Source: Treponema sp.
GTDB lineage: Bacteria > Spirochaetota > Spirochaetia > Treponematales > Treponemataceae
Length of the DNA: 64,000 nucleotides
Reading direction: 5' to 3'
Assembly: GCA_024402475.1 (NCBI GenBank)
Contig: JAKSTQ010000007.1
Location: 31,142 to 95,141, forward strand
Part shown: positions 8,081 to 18,079 of the stretch, piece by piece
Layout: each line of letters begins with the position of its first letter
Numbering within the stretch: position 1 is the first letter of the stretch
The notes under the pieces: model-generated
Databases searched by the model: none
Seen by the model: only the letters and a program-made list of their open reading frames with translations
What the model was told of the DNA's origin: nothing
Made by a program: the position numbers and the translations under genes

Positions 8081-9805
8081 TTACATTAATTCTTCAAGAT
8101 CAACTTCGCCAGCTACACAAGGAACTGTGATTGACCAGTTTTCAAGAACTTTTGGATGAACTTCACCAAATACGCCGACCTTTTTGCCGTTAACCATAAT
8201 AGCAGCCTGACGACCAGGAATGAATCTTGGATCATCACATTCTTCTACTTTGTATTCATGATCAAGGAAGTACAAAAGGCTTGAAACTTCACTTGCTGCA
8301 TTGTTAAAGTTTGCATTTGCTGCAGCAGTCATAAATCCAAGACTCTGACGTGTTCTTGTTCCTGTATTTTCTTCATCACAAAGATATGCAATCTTGCCGA
8401 TTTCAAAAATCTTATGAGGGAAAATAGCATTTGCTGAACCACTTTCTGCTTTAAGCAAAGAAGCGATAATCGAAGGACGAACATACTGATAGTTTTCTGA
8501 CATTGGATTTTCAATTTCAATAACATCATCAGCTGTAACTTCCATTCTGTCGATGTAATCTTTTTTGCTTCCAAGGTAGTTGAAAATCATTTCCTGGTAA
8601 CCAAGACCAACCATTACATTTTTTGCTTTACGGCTGAACAATGTAACAGGACTCAAACGACCAATTGTAAAATCATCAGGTTTGCGTGGATCAAAGTTAT
8701 CAAGACCAACGCCAATCATTACGTCTTCGATAATATCTACTTCGTGGAGGAAGTCGTTACGGTAAGGAGCCGGCCACAATGTAAATTCTACATCATCACC
8801 AGTTTCTTTAACTTCAACTTTGTTATCCATGCGTGAAAGTGCATCGACAACCTGATCTTTGTTAAAATCACTTCCAAGAAGTTTATTGATATGTTTAAGA
8901 GTTGCTTTTGTTGATTTCTGGAAATAGAAAGGAACGCAGATGTTCTTTCCAAATCCTGTTTCATATGGATGCTGAACCTGAATAGGAACAATTTCATAAC
9001 CACAGTCTGCAAAGTCACATGCAACGATATTTGCACTAAGCATAAGGTTAGCCATGTTGTCACCAGTAAGTTCAACCATAAGGTCTTTATCACCAACCTG
9101 AACTGCACCAAGTGTAGCACTATTGATGATCGGTGCCATAGACATTACTTCACCATTATCATCTGCCAAAAGAGGGAACTTTTCTTTACCTTCAAGAATC
9201 CAGCCAAAATCTTTTCCTTTTGGATGATCTGTAAGAATCTGACGGCAAGTCATTGGTTCTTCACACTGGAGAGGTACAAATGAAGTTTTATCTGGATCAA
9301 CAGCTTTATAATGAACAGGCCATTTAATCTGATCTACGCGGTAAAGACCCATAGAAACAGAACGACGCTTACGACCAAAGTTCCAGCAAAGTTTTTCCTG
9401 TGTCTGGATGATATCAATAAGCATTGGTTCATCAATTGGTTTACCAGAAATCATGAATGCTACCATGTATGGACGAACATTCTTAACTTCTGGATCAACG
9501 ATTACTGTACGGTTCTGATGATCTTTAATATCACCTTCACGGTTCATGAACTTGCTGTAATCAGTAGCTTTTCCACCACCATGAAGTCTCAACTGGCGGG
9601 CAACACCGTTTGTAGACCAAAGATCCGGACGGTTAGTGTCGTTAAGCTCAATTTTAATTACACGCTGGTCTTCTGGCTGAGACATATCAGGTTTTTCATC
9701 AAGTTCAGCTTTTCCACATGTAAGTTTTTTTTCGAGCGTATCGTAGTCGTATTTTGTTCCGACCATGTTGAAAAATAATTTTTCGTTTACTTCAATCTTT
9801 GGCAT
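8081..9805 (-). CDS. pheT: Phenylalanyl-tRNA synthetase beta subunit, archaeal-type
   Basis: 574 residues, far shorter than the roughly 800-residue bacterial form: it lacks the N-terminal EMAP/OB tRNA-binding domain and C-terminal anticodon-binding domain, and starts MPKIEVNEKLFF as archaeal/eukaryotic beta subunits do. The B3/B4 editing-type region (KNVRPYMVAF at about 110), B5 (PFYFQKST at about 290) and the catalytic-like core (IFPHKIFEIG) are visible. Spirochaetes are known to carry this archaeal-genre PheRS. Its start lies 24 bases after the last APE ketosynthase, so it is probably co-transcribed with that operon. pheS is not in the window. Confidence 0.93.
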   Translation of the reverse strand: MPKIEVNEKLFFNMVGTKYDYDTLEKKLTCGKAELDEKPDMSQPEDQRVIKIELNDTNRPDLWSTNGVARQLRLHGGGKATDYSKFMNREGDIKDHQNRTVIVDPEVKNVRPYMVAFMISGKPIDEPMLIDIIQTQEKLCWNFGRKRRSVSMGLYRVDQIKWPVHYKAVDPDKTSFVPLQCEEPMTCRQILTDHPKGKDFGWILEGKEKFPLLADDNGEVMSMAPIINSATLGAVQVGDKDLMVELTGDNMANLMLSANIVACDFADCGYEIVPIQVQHPYETGFGKNICVPFYFQKSTKATLKHINKLLGSDFNKDQVVDALSRMDNKVEVKETGDDVEFTLWPAPYRNDFLHEVDIIEDVMIGVGLDNFDPRKPDDFTIGRLSPVTLFSRKAKNVMVGLGYQEMIFNYLGSKKDYIDRMEVTADDVIEIENPMSENYQYVRPSIIASLLKAESGSANAIFPHKIFEIGKIAYLCDEENTGTRTRQSLGFMTAAANANFNNAASEVSSLLYFLDHEYKVEECDDPRFIPGRQAAIMVNGKKVGVFGEVHPKVLENWSITVPCVAGEVDLEELM

Positions 9806-9829
9806 TTTGTATTACCCCAAACCCTTTTT

Positions 9830-11083
9830 TTATTCTGCAATATTTTTGAAAATCAATGATGTATTAACGCCACCGAATGCAAAGTTGTTTGACATTACGA
9901 TGTCTGTTTTAATTTCACGGCCTTCACCCATAATGTAGTCAAGTTTACCGCATTCCTGGTCAAGAACTTCTGGTGAAAGGTTAAGTGTAGGATGGAACCA
10001 GCCTTCTTTCATCATGTTGATTGTTACCCATGCTTCGATTGCACCACAAGCACCGAGTGTATGACCTGTATAAGATTTTGTTGAAGAAATTGGAACAGGG
10101 CGCTTGAATACGCTTTCTGTAGCACAAGATTCAGCGATATCTCCGTGTGGAGTTGATGTTCCGTGTGCGTTTACATATCCGATTTCATCTGGTGAAATTC
10201 CTGCATCTGCAACAGCAAGTTCAATTGCCTTTGCCATTGTGTGCTGGTTAGGAGTTGTGATGTGGTCACCGTCCTGGTTTGTACCGAATCCGATTACTTC
10301 AGCGATGATTTTTGCACCGCGTGCTTTTGCATGTTCATATTCTTCAAGAATAAGTGTACCAGCACCTTCACCGATAACGAGACCGTCACGGTTTACACTC
10401 CAAGGACAAGGACTTGTTTTTGGAGCATCATTTTTACAAGAAGCAGCAAAAAGTGTATCAAAGATATCTGAATCTGCTGCACTCAATTCTTCTGCACCAC
10501 CGGCAACCATTACATCCTGGAAACCATAAGCAATCTGTTCATAAGAATAACCGATTGACTGTGAACCAGATGTACAAGCTGTACAAGTAGTAATGATACG
10601 ACCACGGATTTTGTAGTAAACAGAAAGGTTAGAAGCATGTGTCTGTGGCATTGCACGAACGTATGTTGTAGCGTTCATTTTTGAACAGTCATCATGTTCC
10701 ATCATGTGACAAAGTTCCATGTTAGCATCCATAGAACCCATACATGAACCGTAAGAAATACCACAGCGGCCGTTACTGAGTTCTTCTGAAACATTACCTT
10801 CTGCATCAATATATCCAGCCATTCTCAAAGCATCATCTGTTGCCTGAAGAGCAAGGCGTGAAACACGACCCATTGAACGGATCTTTTTGCGGTCAAATTT
10901 TCTAAGTTCTTTTGTGTAAGGAGCAGCAAGGCGAGTATTCATACCAGCACCATAGCGGTCCCAGTCATCCATGCGGACAACTTTATTTTCATAAGCTTTA
11001 AGAGATGTAAGAATTTCATCCCAATTATCACCGAGAGTACTGCAAACTCCACCACCTGTAATTACTACGCGTCTCTTATTCAT
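9830..11083 (-). CDS. Beta-ketoacyl-ACP synthase, ApeR-like by position
   Basis: 417 residues, FabF/KAS II fold. The catalytic triad is visible: C170 in TACTSGSQ, His in VNAHGTSTPHGD (about 308) and His in GHTLGACG (about 343). It would extend the acyl-ACP chain by decarboxylative condensation of malonyl-ACP. It is the last APE gene of the leftward operon, 19 bases after the dehydratase, occupying the slot of apeR in the E. coli order apeO-apeP-apeQ-apeR. The apeQ ketoreductase expected between is absent. AAGGAG precedes the start. Confidence 0.88.
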   Translation of the reverse strand: MNKRRVVITGGGVCSTLGDNWDEILTSLKAYENKVVRMDDWDRYGAGMNTRLAAPYTKELRKFDRKKIRSMGRVSRLALQATDDALRMAGYIDAEGNVSEELSNGRCGISYGSCMGSMDANMELCHMMEHDDCSKMNATTYVRAMPQTHASNLSVYYKIRGRIITTCTACTSGSQSIGYSYEQIAYGFQDVMVAGGAEELSAADSDIFDTLFAASCKNDAPKTSPCPWSVNRDGLVIGEGAGTLILEEYEHAKARGAKIIAEVIGFGTNQDGDHITTPNQHTMAKAIELAVADAGISPDEIGYVNAHGTSTPHGDIAESCATESVFKRPVPISSTKSYTGHTLGACGAIEAWVTINMMKEGWFHPTLNLSPEVLDQECGKLDYIMGEGREIKTDIVMSNNFAFGGVNTSLIFKNIAE

Positions 11084-11102
11084 AGTTTAATTCTCCTTAA
11101 AA

Positions 11103-11591
11103 TTAACGGTTTTCCAAAACCCTGAGATCTGTTGTTTCCATAACTGATACAGTTACTGCAACAGCGACTTCATCTGGATTTTCACTTGAAGATGCTTCTC
11201 CATAATAAGTCAAAATATTATCCAACTCGTCCACTTTCTTAATCTTAACATGAACGCTTGTTCCAGCTTTAAAATATGGCACTTTTGCTTCATAGCTTAA
11301 AAGCGAAAGCAAAAATCCCGGTTTAGGTGGTTCACCTCTTTCACAACCGGTTACTCCTGACAATGCAGAAATACTCTGTGCAATCAATTCAAATGCCACA
11401 TACGAATTGATTCCGTCGATATCTTCGTTGTAGAAGATATGATCTTTTGTAATCAGTGATTCTGATTCCAATGTTCTTTCTTCAATGTCATGTGCTGTCA
11501 GATGATCAAGCAAAAACATTGAATCCTTATGAGGAAGAAGATAATACAATTCCTCAAAGGGAACAGTCTGTGGTAATTTTCTTGGTTCCAT
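11103..11591 (-). CDS. Hotdog 3-hydroxyacyl-ACP dehydratase, ApeP-like
   Basis: 162 residues. LLPHKDSMFLLD (about 18-29) is the signature of the FabZ-like/ApeP dehydratases, and ELIAQSISALSG (about 68-79) gives the long hotdog helix with a Glu and Gln. It would dehydrate the beta-hydroxyl during polyene elongation. It starts one base after the preceding ketosynthase stop, so translation is coupled. The pairing with ketosynthases on both sides matches APE loci of Proteobacteria and Bacteroidetes. Confidence 0.82.
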   Translation of the reverse strand: MEPRKLPQTVPFEELYYLLPHKDSMFLLDHLTAHDIEERTLESESLITKDHIFYNEDIDGINSYVAFELIAQSISALSGVTGCERGEPPKPGFLLSLLSYEAKVPYFKAGTSVHVKIKKVDELDNILTYYGEASSSENPDEVAVAVTVSVMETTDLRVLENR

Positions 11592-11592
11592 A

Positions 11593-12801
11593 CTATTCCT
11601 GTTTTCCTATAATTAAACTTGCATTGCAACCGCCAAAAGCAAAGGAATTGCTCATGCAAATTTTTATTTCTTTTTCAACTTTTGTCTGTGGACTTACAAA
11701 GTTCAAAAGCGGAATTTCCGTATCTGCAACTCCGTCCCAGACATGAACCGGCAATCTTTTTGACGACGCATTTTTAAGCGCCATGTAACAGACAGCAAGT
11801 TCTAGACTTCCTGCTGATCCAAGAGTGTGACCGGTAATAGGCTTTGTTGAACTTACCGGTAAACGCCCGGTGTATTCACCAAAAACCATCGATACACCTT
11901 TTGCTTCCATGGAATCATTAAGATGTGTTCCCGTTCCATGAAGGTTAAGGTAATCTATTTTTTCTGCAGTTAAACCTGCATCTTTTAATGCTGCATTCAT
12001 AGCGGCAAGGGCACCAGTTCCATCTGCAAGAGGAGCTGTTATGTGAGAAGCATCTGCGCTTTCTCCAGTACCCAGAAGACAAACCGGATTTTCTCTGTCA
12101 AAACCTTCAAAATCATTTTCTTTTGAAAGGACAAAAAATGCAGCGCCTTCACCTAAAGTAATTCCCGATCTGTTTGCACTGAAAGGAACCGTTACTTTTT
12201 CGGAAACTGCTTCAAGGCTGTCAAAACCAAGAAGAACCGTGTTTCCCGCTATATCAACACCACCAGCAATTGCCGCATCAGCAAAGCCTGCTTTAATCAT
12301 CTGGCGTGCCTTTATTATTGCCGTTGAACTGGAAGAACAGGCAGTACTGAAAACTACAGCCGGCCCTTCAAGATCAAAACGCTCTTTAACATAAGTTGCA
12401 GGATAATCCGCACCCTGAACTTCAATATCATAGTCAGCATCAAACTGTCCGTTAGCCAGATACTTTTCGTGGCCGGCAACAGAAAGCTGCGAACCATTAT
12501 CACATGAGCCTACACAAACTGCGATACGGTCAGCGCCATATCTTGCCTTTACGGCATTAACAGTTTCTTCAAGCTGACTAACTGCAGTTTCCAGAATCTG
12601 AATAACGCGCATGTCATATTTGCAGTTAACAGATTTCAACGCTGCATCATCTATAGTTCCACGGTAAAAATCCTTGCCGTTAACAGCCTTAACTTTTTTT
12701 ATTCCGCTTTGATTTCCGTTTATTACGGATTCCCAAAGCTCATCTGAATTTTTACCGGCACAACAGATTACAGCCGGTTTTGATAAAAAAAGTTCGGACA
12801 T
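11593..12801 (-). CDS. Beta-ketoacyl-ACP synthase, ApeO-like
   Basis: 402 residues, thiolase/KS fold. The nucleophile is C155 in FSTACSSSST; LHGTGTHLND and SSTKPITGHTLGSAG carry the two His. In characterised APE systems ApeO works as the active half of a heterodimer with the chain-length factor ApeC, whose likely counterpart here is the gene at 25996-26670, in the other half of the locus. The AAGGGG Shine-Dalgarno lies 14 bases upstream, longer than ideal; no better in-frame start is seen. Confidence 0.85.
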   Translation of the reverse strand: MSELFLSKPAVICCAGKNSDELWESVINGNQSGIKKVKAVNGKDFYRGTIDDAALKSVNCKYDMRVIQILETAVSQLEETVNAVKARYGADRIAVCVGSCDNGSQLSVAGHEKYLANGQFDADYDIEVQGADYPATYVKERFDLEGPAVVFSTACSSSSTAIIKARQMIKAGFADAAIAGGVDIAGNTVLLGFDSLEAVSEKVTVPFSANRSGITLGEGAAFFVLSKENDFEGFDRENPVCLLGTGESADASHITAPLADGTGALAAMNAALKDAGLTAEKIDYLNLHGTGTHLNDSMEAKGVSMVFGEYTGRLPVSSTKPITGHTLGSAGSLELAVCYMALKNASSKRLPVHVWDGVADTEIPLLNFVSPQTKVEKEIKICMSNSFAFGGCNASLIIGKQE

Positions 12802-12899
12802 TAATTACCATCATTCCCCTTAAAACCCTGTCAAAGATAAAATTAAGAGAAAATCTTCCTATATTAAAATATCATTATATTTTACTAATTTACCGATTT

Positions 12900-15269
12900 T
12901 TAATCAACATTACCGCCGTCTTTGTCATTTTGAGACAGTAATGCCTTTACAACGGCCATGATCAGCCCTGCGGTAACTGCAACACCAAACATATGAACCG
13001 GCATAAACGAACTGAAAGCCAGCGCACCGAATGATATCACGCTGGAAACAAACGAAATTATAATTGCAGTACTGTTAAGTTCATCCGGACGCTCAACACA
13101 ATAAATTATGTAGTCAATTCCAAGCCCAAAAGCCAGAACAATTCCAGTTACAGAGAAAAATCCAAGAGGAATGTTTCCAACGGCAAGAGCTGCAGCACAA
13201 GTCCAGATAACCACAAGCGGAATCACGATGATTTTTCTTGTTCTGGCAGCATCATAAAATCTTGAAAGAACAATTCGCATTACCACAACTGCAACTAAAA
13301 GCAGAATAAGCATAAGTTTTGTAAGCTTATTAAGGGATTCACCAACATCTGCCATTTTATTCATAAAGAAAACGCTGTCATTACTGTCGGCAAGTTTTCT
13401 CAACTCTTCCGGATTTTTAACATAACGAGGCATAATCACAGAATAATATTCATCTTCAACCTGACCGATCCAAAGAGCATTCATTGCCTGCTTAAAAGAG
13501 GAAGGAATATCACTGCTGTCAGGATAAAGTATCTGTGCTTTTTTCAGCTGCTCGACAAACTGATTTTTGTAATCAGAAACATTTTCTGTAATGCCAAGTT
13601 CCCGATACTGATCATCAAGGAGTGGAACGAATTTCTGTGCTGCCAGAATTGACTGATTCTGTTTTTCAGGACTTGGAATATATTTTGTGCAGGCGTTGTA
13701 GTCTTCGAGATTGCCTTCAGCAATGAGCTTATCCAGACTCTGGGTAAAAGCATATTCCTGATTCATCACATCCTGTCTGGTTTTTCCTTTTACGATAAAG
13801 TAGCAGCCGGAAGAACCAAAGTTCAGAATTTTATTTGCAGCAACTTCACTTTCAAGAAGTTTACCTTTCATTGAATAAAAAGACTTAAGGTCGTTTTCAA
13901 TGCGGATATTCTTCATAAAAATAATGCAGACAGCAAACAGTCCATAGGTAATAATTCTGGAAAGCCATTTTCTGTTATCCGGAGAAAGCTTGAACTGACC
14001 AAAACGCGGCATATAAATTTTTCTGTTTTTCTTTGGAACAGGAAGAAGCGGAAAAACACAAATTACGCTCAGGTATGTACTTAAAATTCCTGCAAAACAA
14101 AAAAGCGCAACCTGCTTTAACAAAGTGAACGGAGCAAACATCAAAAGCACATAACAGATTTCTGTAGAAAGAAGAGAAAGACTTAAGCCTTTGAACAATT
14201 CCCTGCGGATCTCACTGCCAGTCGTTAAATTTGTATCTGCCTTCCAGCGTGTAAAATAATGGACGCTGTAATCAAGACAGGTTCCTATCAAAGTTGTTCC
14301 AAACACAAAAGTCAGAACATGAATCTCTTTAAATACCACCATCACACTGCTGAACGCAAACGCAGCACTCAACCCGATTGCACAAACAGAAAAACAAACC
14401 GGAATAAGACTTCTGAAAACAATCAGACAGAGAATCACAATAAGTGCAATCGAAACAATGGAAATAACCGTAATTTCTTTCTGCGCACTTGAAGAACTTT
14501 CATAACTGTGAAAAGGAACACCAGAATAAATAAAATCAATTTCCTGATCGGAACTTTTTATTTCATCCTCAATTGAATAAATCAATTTTACTGCACTGTT
14601 TGCATTGTTTATTGCAGCGCCTTTTTCTGACATTTTACCGCGAAGCATTACGTAATGTTTGCTGTCATATTCACAGGTCATTACTTCTTCCTCGATTTCC
14701 ATGTTAGTTCCGGAATTTCCAAGCTTATCAAAAATCTCTTTAAGGCCGTCACGATTCATCAAAAAAGGATCAGAAACAACATCATCTTTACTGGACATCG
14801 AAAACGGGTTGTAATATTCAGTAACAGCATCTTCGGCATAAATTTTTAAGCCTTCTTTGCTTTCAGCAGATTCGATTGTCTTTTCTGACAATAAGTTGAA
14901 TTTATAATTTCCTGTAAAACCTAAAATCTGTTCAAAGTCATTGGAATTAACTGTCCAGTAAACTTCATCAAAACATTCACTGTCTTTAATTTTTGAATAG
15001 AGAGTTTCGCCGGCCTGTTTTGCCTGATCAAATTCCTGTGCTCCAAGAAGTACATAAAACATTCTTGAAGTTTTGGAATTCATTACATTGTCTGCTTTAC
15101 TTACAAGACGGCTGTTATTTGTTTTAGGAAGGATATCAAAAAGATTTGTATTGATTTTAAATTGAACGCCGCACGAATGTAAAATCAAAAGTGCAGCTGC
15201 AACGGCCATGTGAAAAAACACCCAGCCAAATAAATAATTGTTGTTACTTAAAGAGTTCTTTTTCTTCAT
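12900..15269 (-). CDS. MMPL/RND-like exporter, ApeM-like
   Basis: 789 residues. There is one N-terminal helix, a periplasmic domain (about 40-255), a block of five or so helices (260-400), a second periplasmic domain (420-640) and a second helix block (650-780), the two-fold MMPL/RND plan. GTTLIGTCLDYSVHYFTRW in the first block and FGLGIDYIIYCVERP in the second carry the Asp residues used for proton relay. In APE loci this protein is thought to move the lipid-linked polyene toward the outer membrane. It overlaps the LolA-like gene by 26 bases. Confidence 0.82.
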   Translation of the reverse strand: MKKKNSLSNNNYLFGWVFFHMAVAAALLILHSCGVQFKINTNLFDILPKTNNSRLVSKADNVMNSKTSRMFYVLLGAQEFDQAKQAGETLYSKIKDSECFDEVYWTVNSNDFEQILGFTGNYKFNLLSEKTIESAESKEGLKIYAEDAVTEYYNPFSMSSKDDVVSDPFLMNRDGLKEIFDKLGNSGTNMEIEEEVMTCEYDSKHYVMLRGKMSEKGAAINNANSAVKLIYSIEDEIKSSDQEIDFIYSGVPFHSYESSSSAQKEITVISIVSIALIVILCLIVFRSLIPVCFSVCAIGLSAAFAFSSVMVVFKEIHVLTFVFGTTLIGTCLDYSVHYFTRWKADTNLTTGSEIRRELFKGLSLSLLSTEICYVLLMFAPFTLLKQVALFCFAGILSTYLSVICVFPLLPVPKKNRKIYMPRFGQFKLSPDNRKWLSRIITYGLFAVCIIFMKNIRIENDLKSFYSMKGKLLESEVAANKILNFGSSGCYFIVKGKTRQDVMNQEYAFTQSLDKLIAEGNLEDYNACTKYIPSPEKQNQSILAAQKFVPLLDDQYRELGITENVSDYKNQFVEQLKKAQILYPDSSDIPSSFKQAMNALWIGQVEDEYYSVIMPRYVKNPEELRKLADSNDSVFFMNKMADVGESLNKLTKLMLILLLVAVVVMRIVLSRFYDAARTRKIIVIPLVVIWTCAAALAVGNIPLGFFSVTGIVLAFGLGIDYIIYCVERPDELNSTAIIISFVSSVISFGALAFSSFMPVHMFGVAVTAGLIMAVVKALLSQNDKDGGNVD

Positions 15270-15900
15270 CTGTTAATTCTTTTGCAGTCCTTAAATTCTT
15301 ATAACTGTGAATATAATAACCCTTGCCGATTACAAAATTCACTCTGTATTTTGTGATTACTGTTCTTCCTGTATTAGGATTATATGAGCCTTCAAGATGA
15401 ATTGATTTAATTGCCTTTTTGATGCTTGCTTCACTAGGCAGAATCTCCATTGACCAGATCTGATAATTCTGTCCCTCAGAAAGAATTTCTACATCGGAAA
15501 ATGTGAATACTTTGCTTAAAGCTTCATAATCACCTGCATATACAGCCTGTGTCATCTGTGCAAAACCATGGGCCATCTTGTTTTTAGTGAAATCAGTTAC
15601 ATTCTGTCTACCATTATCAACAACCTTCAGCATTTTGTCTGTCATTACAAGGCTCATTTCCTTTGGCTGCTTGTTAAAAAAGATAATTCCATGACTATGA
15701 CTGATTGTTACAAGCCCGGAACCATTGTCATCTTTCTTAAAAGAACTGGTATATGTAAATTCGCCGCGAAGATATCTGTTTTTGGCAATTCCTGCCATAA
15801 CTTCTTCTGGAGAAATATTCTGTCCACCAAACGCATTAACTGAAGCTGTAAAAGCTATAAATAATCCTGTGAATATCCTTTTTATCATTGTCTTTTTCAT
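15244..15900 (-). CDS. LolA-like periplasmic carrier protein
   Basis: 218 residues with a cleavable signal peptide (hydrophobic stretch 7-20, cleavage near VNAFG). The remainder matches the LolA/LolB fold: EFTYTSSFKKDDNGSGLV, then SHGIIFFNKQPKEMSLVMTDK. In APE loci a LolA-like protein probably carries the lipid product across the periplasm with the MMPL exporter encoded next. The 3' end overlaps that gene. It might instead handle lipoproteins, but its position in the operon argues for the specialised role. Confidence 0.78.
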   Translation of the reverse strand: MKKTMIKRIFTGLFIAFTASVNAFGGQNISPEEVMAGIAKNRYLRGEFTYTSSFKKDDNGSGLVTISHSHGIIFFNKQPKEMSLVMTDKMLKVVDNGRQNVTDFTKNKMAHGFAQMTQAVYAGDYEALSKVFTFSDVEILSEGQNYQIWSMEILPSEASIKKAIKSIHLEGSYNPNTGRTVITKYRVNFVIGKGYYIHSYKNLRTAKELTDEEKELFK

Positions 15901-15909
15901 AATTCTCTC

Positions 15910-16335
15910 CTAAGCATCAAGCAATGCCTTTACTTTATCTGTAAAACAGGCCGGACATTCAAACAATGTTGCCTTATCACTGGCCCTTACTGCCATCTGA
16001 ACGCTTTCTGCTTTTGTTGCAAGTTTTCCAGATTCATCGTCATAAAACTCATATTTAAGCTTAAGGCGATTTTCGTATTCTTCAAGTGTTGTGTGAATTC
16101 TGACTTTCTGGCCAAAAAATAATGATCTTACATATTTAATCTTAAGTGTTACTACAGGGAAAATATATCCTGTTTCGCGCATCTGACTATATCCATAACC
16201 GATTTTATTCAGAATTTCACAGCGGGCTACTTCCATGAATTTTACATAGTTACCATGCCATGCAACATCCATTGAATCTACGTCGTAAAACTCGATTCTG
16301 ATTATTGTATCATTTTCAATCTTTTTTTCTGCCAT
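15910..16335 (-). CDS. 4HBT-type acyl thioesterase, ApeK-like
   Basis: 141 residues, single hotdog domain. FYDVDSMDVAWHGNYVKFME (about 13-32) is the 4-hydroxybenzoyl-CoA thioesterase motif; D18 or D21 would be the catalytic Asp and WHGNY the oxyanion region. It would release or proofread acyl chains in the polyene pathway. It sits between the acyltransferase and the LolA-like gene, 9 bases from the latter. Confidence 0.8.
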   Translation of the reverse strand: MAEKKIENDTIIRIEFYDVDSMDVAWHGNYVKFMEVARCEILNKIGYGYSQMRETGYIFPVVTLKIKYVRSLFFGQKVRIHTTLEEYENRLKLKYEFYDDESGKLATKAESVQMAVRASDKATLFECPACFTDKVKALLDA

Positions 16336-16353
16336 AAAATTCCTTCCTGAAAG

Positions 16354-17331
16354 TTACTCCGGAATTTTCCAGAAGTCATAAAAATTAAACCACTGAAACG
16401 GATTTTCTATACATATTTTTTCAAGATTCTGGACAAATTCTTTGCAAAGCTCAACAATTCTTGAATCCCGTTCACGTCGGCCGCATTCAAGGTCAACATT
16501 ACTTTTTGTTACATAAAGATCATATTCACGGTTAAACGAAATCGCTTTTTTACGCAAACCGAACATATAATAAACCGGAGACTTTAACAGCATTGCAAGC
16601 AGAAATACGCCGTAAGACCATGGAGCTTTTTTTCCAAGAAAATCACATTCAATAAAACGGTTACTTACAGTTTTTGAAATACGGTCACCTGCAGATACCA
16701 CAAGACCGCCCTGAGCAATTACGTCTTCCAGATGCATCATTGTTGCAGGAGTAATATCCCTCACATTTACGATGTTCTTTATAAAGTCAGGATTAAACTT
16801 TTTAAGTGTCTGAGTAAAATTACTTGTGGAATCAAGATCCATCAAAACTGCAACAGGAATATCACGCTTTAACGCAATATCATTTATCGAAGAAAAGTGT
16901 CTTAAAATTTCTGAGTTTCCAAGATGAGAAATAAAGATGAATGCACCCTGCCCGCCGTTTACTGTATCAATCAAATCCTGGACATCATCATTCTGAAAAT
17001 GCATTCTGCTGCGGTTTACATTTTTGATCCAGCATTCAACTTTTTCCATAACTGTAATCGAAAACGAAAGTATCTGACTGTATGCGCTGGGCTTTTTTAA
17101 GTATTTTCCCTGGGAATATTCAATTAACTGTTTCTGGAAATTATTGCATTTATCGCGGACAGATTTACTGAAAATATAAAATGAGCCTGCTACCATTCTT
17201 GCAATAATTGGAGACATAAATTTTGGCATGCATTTTATAAGGAAAAAAAGCATGTACATGGGAATGCTTGTTTTAATGACTTCGCTGTCTTTTGCCCATT
17301 CAGCTTTGTATGATTCCTGATTTTGATCCAT
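16354..17331 (-). CDS. LpxL/HtrB-like lysophospholipid acyltransferase
   Basis: 325 residues. The catalytic HxxxxD-like block is HLGNSEILRHF (H136 region), followed by GGLVVSAGDRISKT. A hydrophobic segment near residues 25-45 suggests membrane attachment. In E. coli APE loci the glycosyltransferase and acyltransferase functions are often joined in one protein; here they are separate genes one base apart. It probably attaches the polyene to its lipid carrier; the acceptor is unknown. Confidence 0.75.
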   Translation of the reverse strand: MDQNQESYKAEWAKDSEVIKTSIPMYMLFFLIKCMPKFMSPIIARMVAGSFYIFSKSVRDKCNNFQKQLIEYSQGKYLKKPSAYSQILSFSITVMEKVECWIKNVNRSRMHFQNDDVQDLIDTVNGGQGAFIFISHLGNSEILRHFSSINDIALKRDIPVAVLMDLDSTSNFTQTLKKFNPDFIKNIVNVRDITPATMMHLEDVIAQGGLVVSAGDRISKTVSNRFIECDFLGKKAPWSYGVFLLAMLLKSPVYYMFGLRKKAISFNREYDLYVTKSNVDLECGRRERDSRIVELCKEFVQNLEKICIENPFQWFNFYDFWKIPE

Positions 17332-17332
17332 T

Positions 17333-18076
17333 TTACTTCCTGCGAATTTTTCTGCAAACCAAAACCGGCAGCCTTAACAGCATTCCGATAGTCATTCTTG
17401 CAAACATAAATGAAATATGAACATTATCGCGGATCATTCTGAAGTTTGATGTACCGCCGGCAGGATAAGTTACTTTTACCGGCAGGTTGATTACAGGAGT
17501 TTTTTTCCAGATCATTCTTACAAGAATTTCAGAATCAAAACCCATGTATCTGTCTATGAAACTTGTCTTAATGATTTTATAAAATTTTTCTACAGGATAA
17601 ATTCTATAGCCGCACATTGTATCGACAACTTCTTTTTTTGAAGTCAATGTAACAAAGCGAACATAATTGTTACTGATTTCGCGGCCGTTTTTTCTTTTTG
17701 CAGGAACTGATTCATCATACTCAGGATAACCGCAGATAAGGCTTTCCGGATTATTCACAGATGCATCAAGAAAGGTTTTGCAGCGGCCTGCATCGTGCTG
17801 ACCGTCAGCATCAATCTGAAAAATATGAGTAATGCCGCGCTTATGAGCTTCTTTAACTGCCTCACAAACTGCACCGCCTTTACCCTTATTTTTTTTATTT
17901 ACAACTAAAATTGACTTTGAATATGAACTGCAGGCCGCATTGATCAATTCCTTATTAGCGCTGTCATTACCGTCATCTACAACGATAACAGGTAATTCAT
18001 ACTGTCTAAGAGAATCTATAACTGCTTTTAATGTGCTTCCGTGTTTATAAACGGGAATTACAAAGGCCTGCTGCAT
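17333..18076 (-). CDS. Family 2 glycosyltransferase
   Basis: 247 residues, GT-A fold of the dolichyl-phosphate-mannose-synthase type: AFVIPVYKHGSTL at the start, VIVVDDGNDS (31-40), IDADGQHD (metal-binding DxD, about 103-110). A C-terminal hydrophobic/basic tail could bind membrane. It would add a sugar to the lipid carrier or head group of the aryl polyene. It lies between the ApeI-like dehydratase (3-base gap) and the acyltransferase (1-base gap). Confidence 0.82.
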   Translation of the reverse strand: MQQAFVIPVYKHGSTLKAVIDSLRQYELPVIVVDDGNDSANKELINAACSSYSKSILVVNKKNKGKGGAVCEAVKEAHKRGITHIFQIDADGQHDAGRCKTFLDASVNNPESLICGYPEYDESVPAKRKNGREISNNYVRFVTLTSKKEVVDTMCGYRIYPVEKFYKIIKTSFIDRYMGFDSEILVRMIWKKTPVINLPVKVTYPAGGTSNFRMIRDNVHISFMFARMTIGMLLRLPVLVCRKIRRK

Positions 18077-18079
18077 TAA

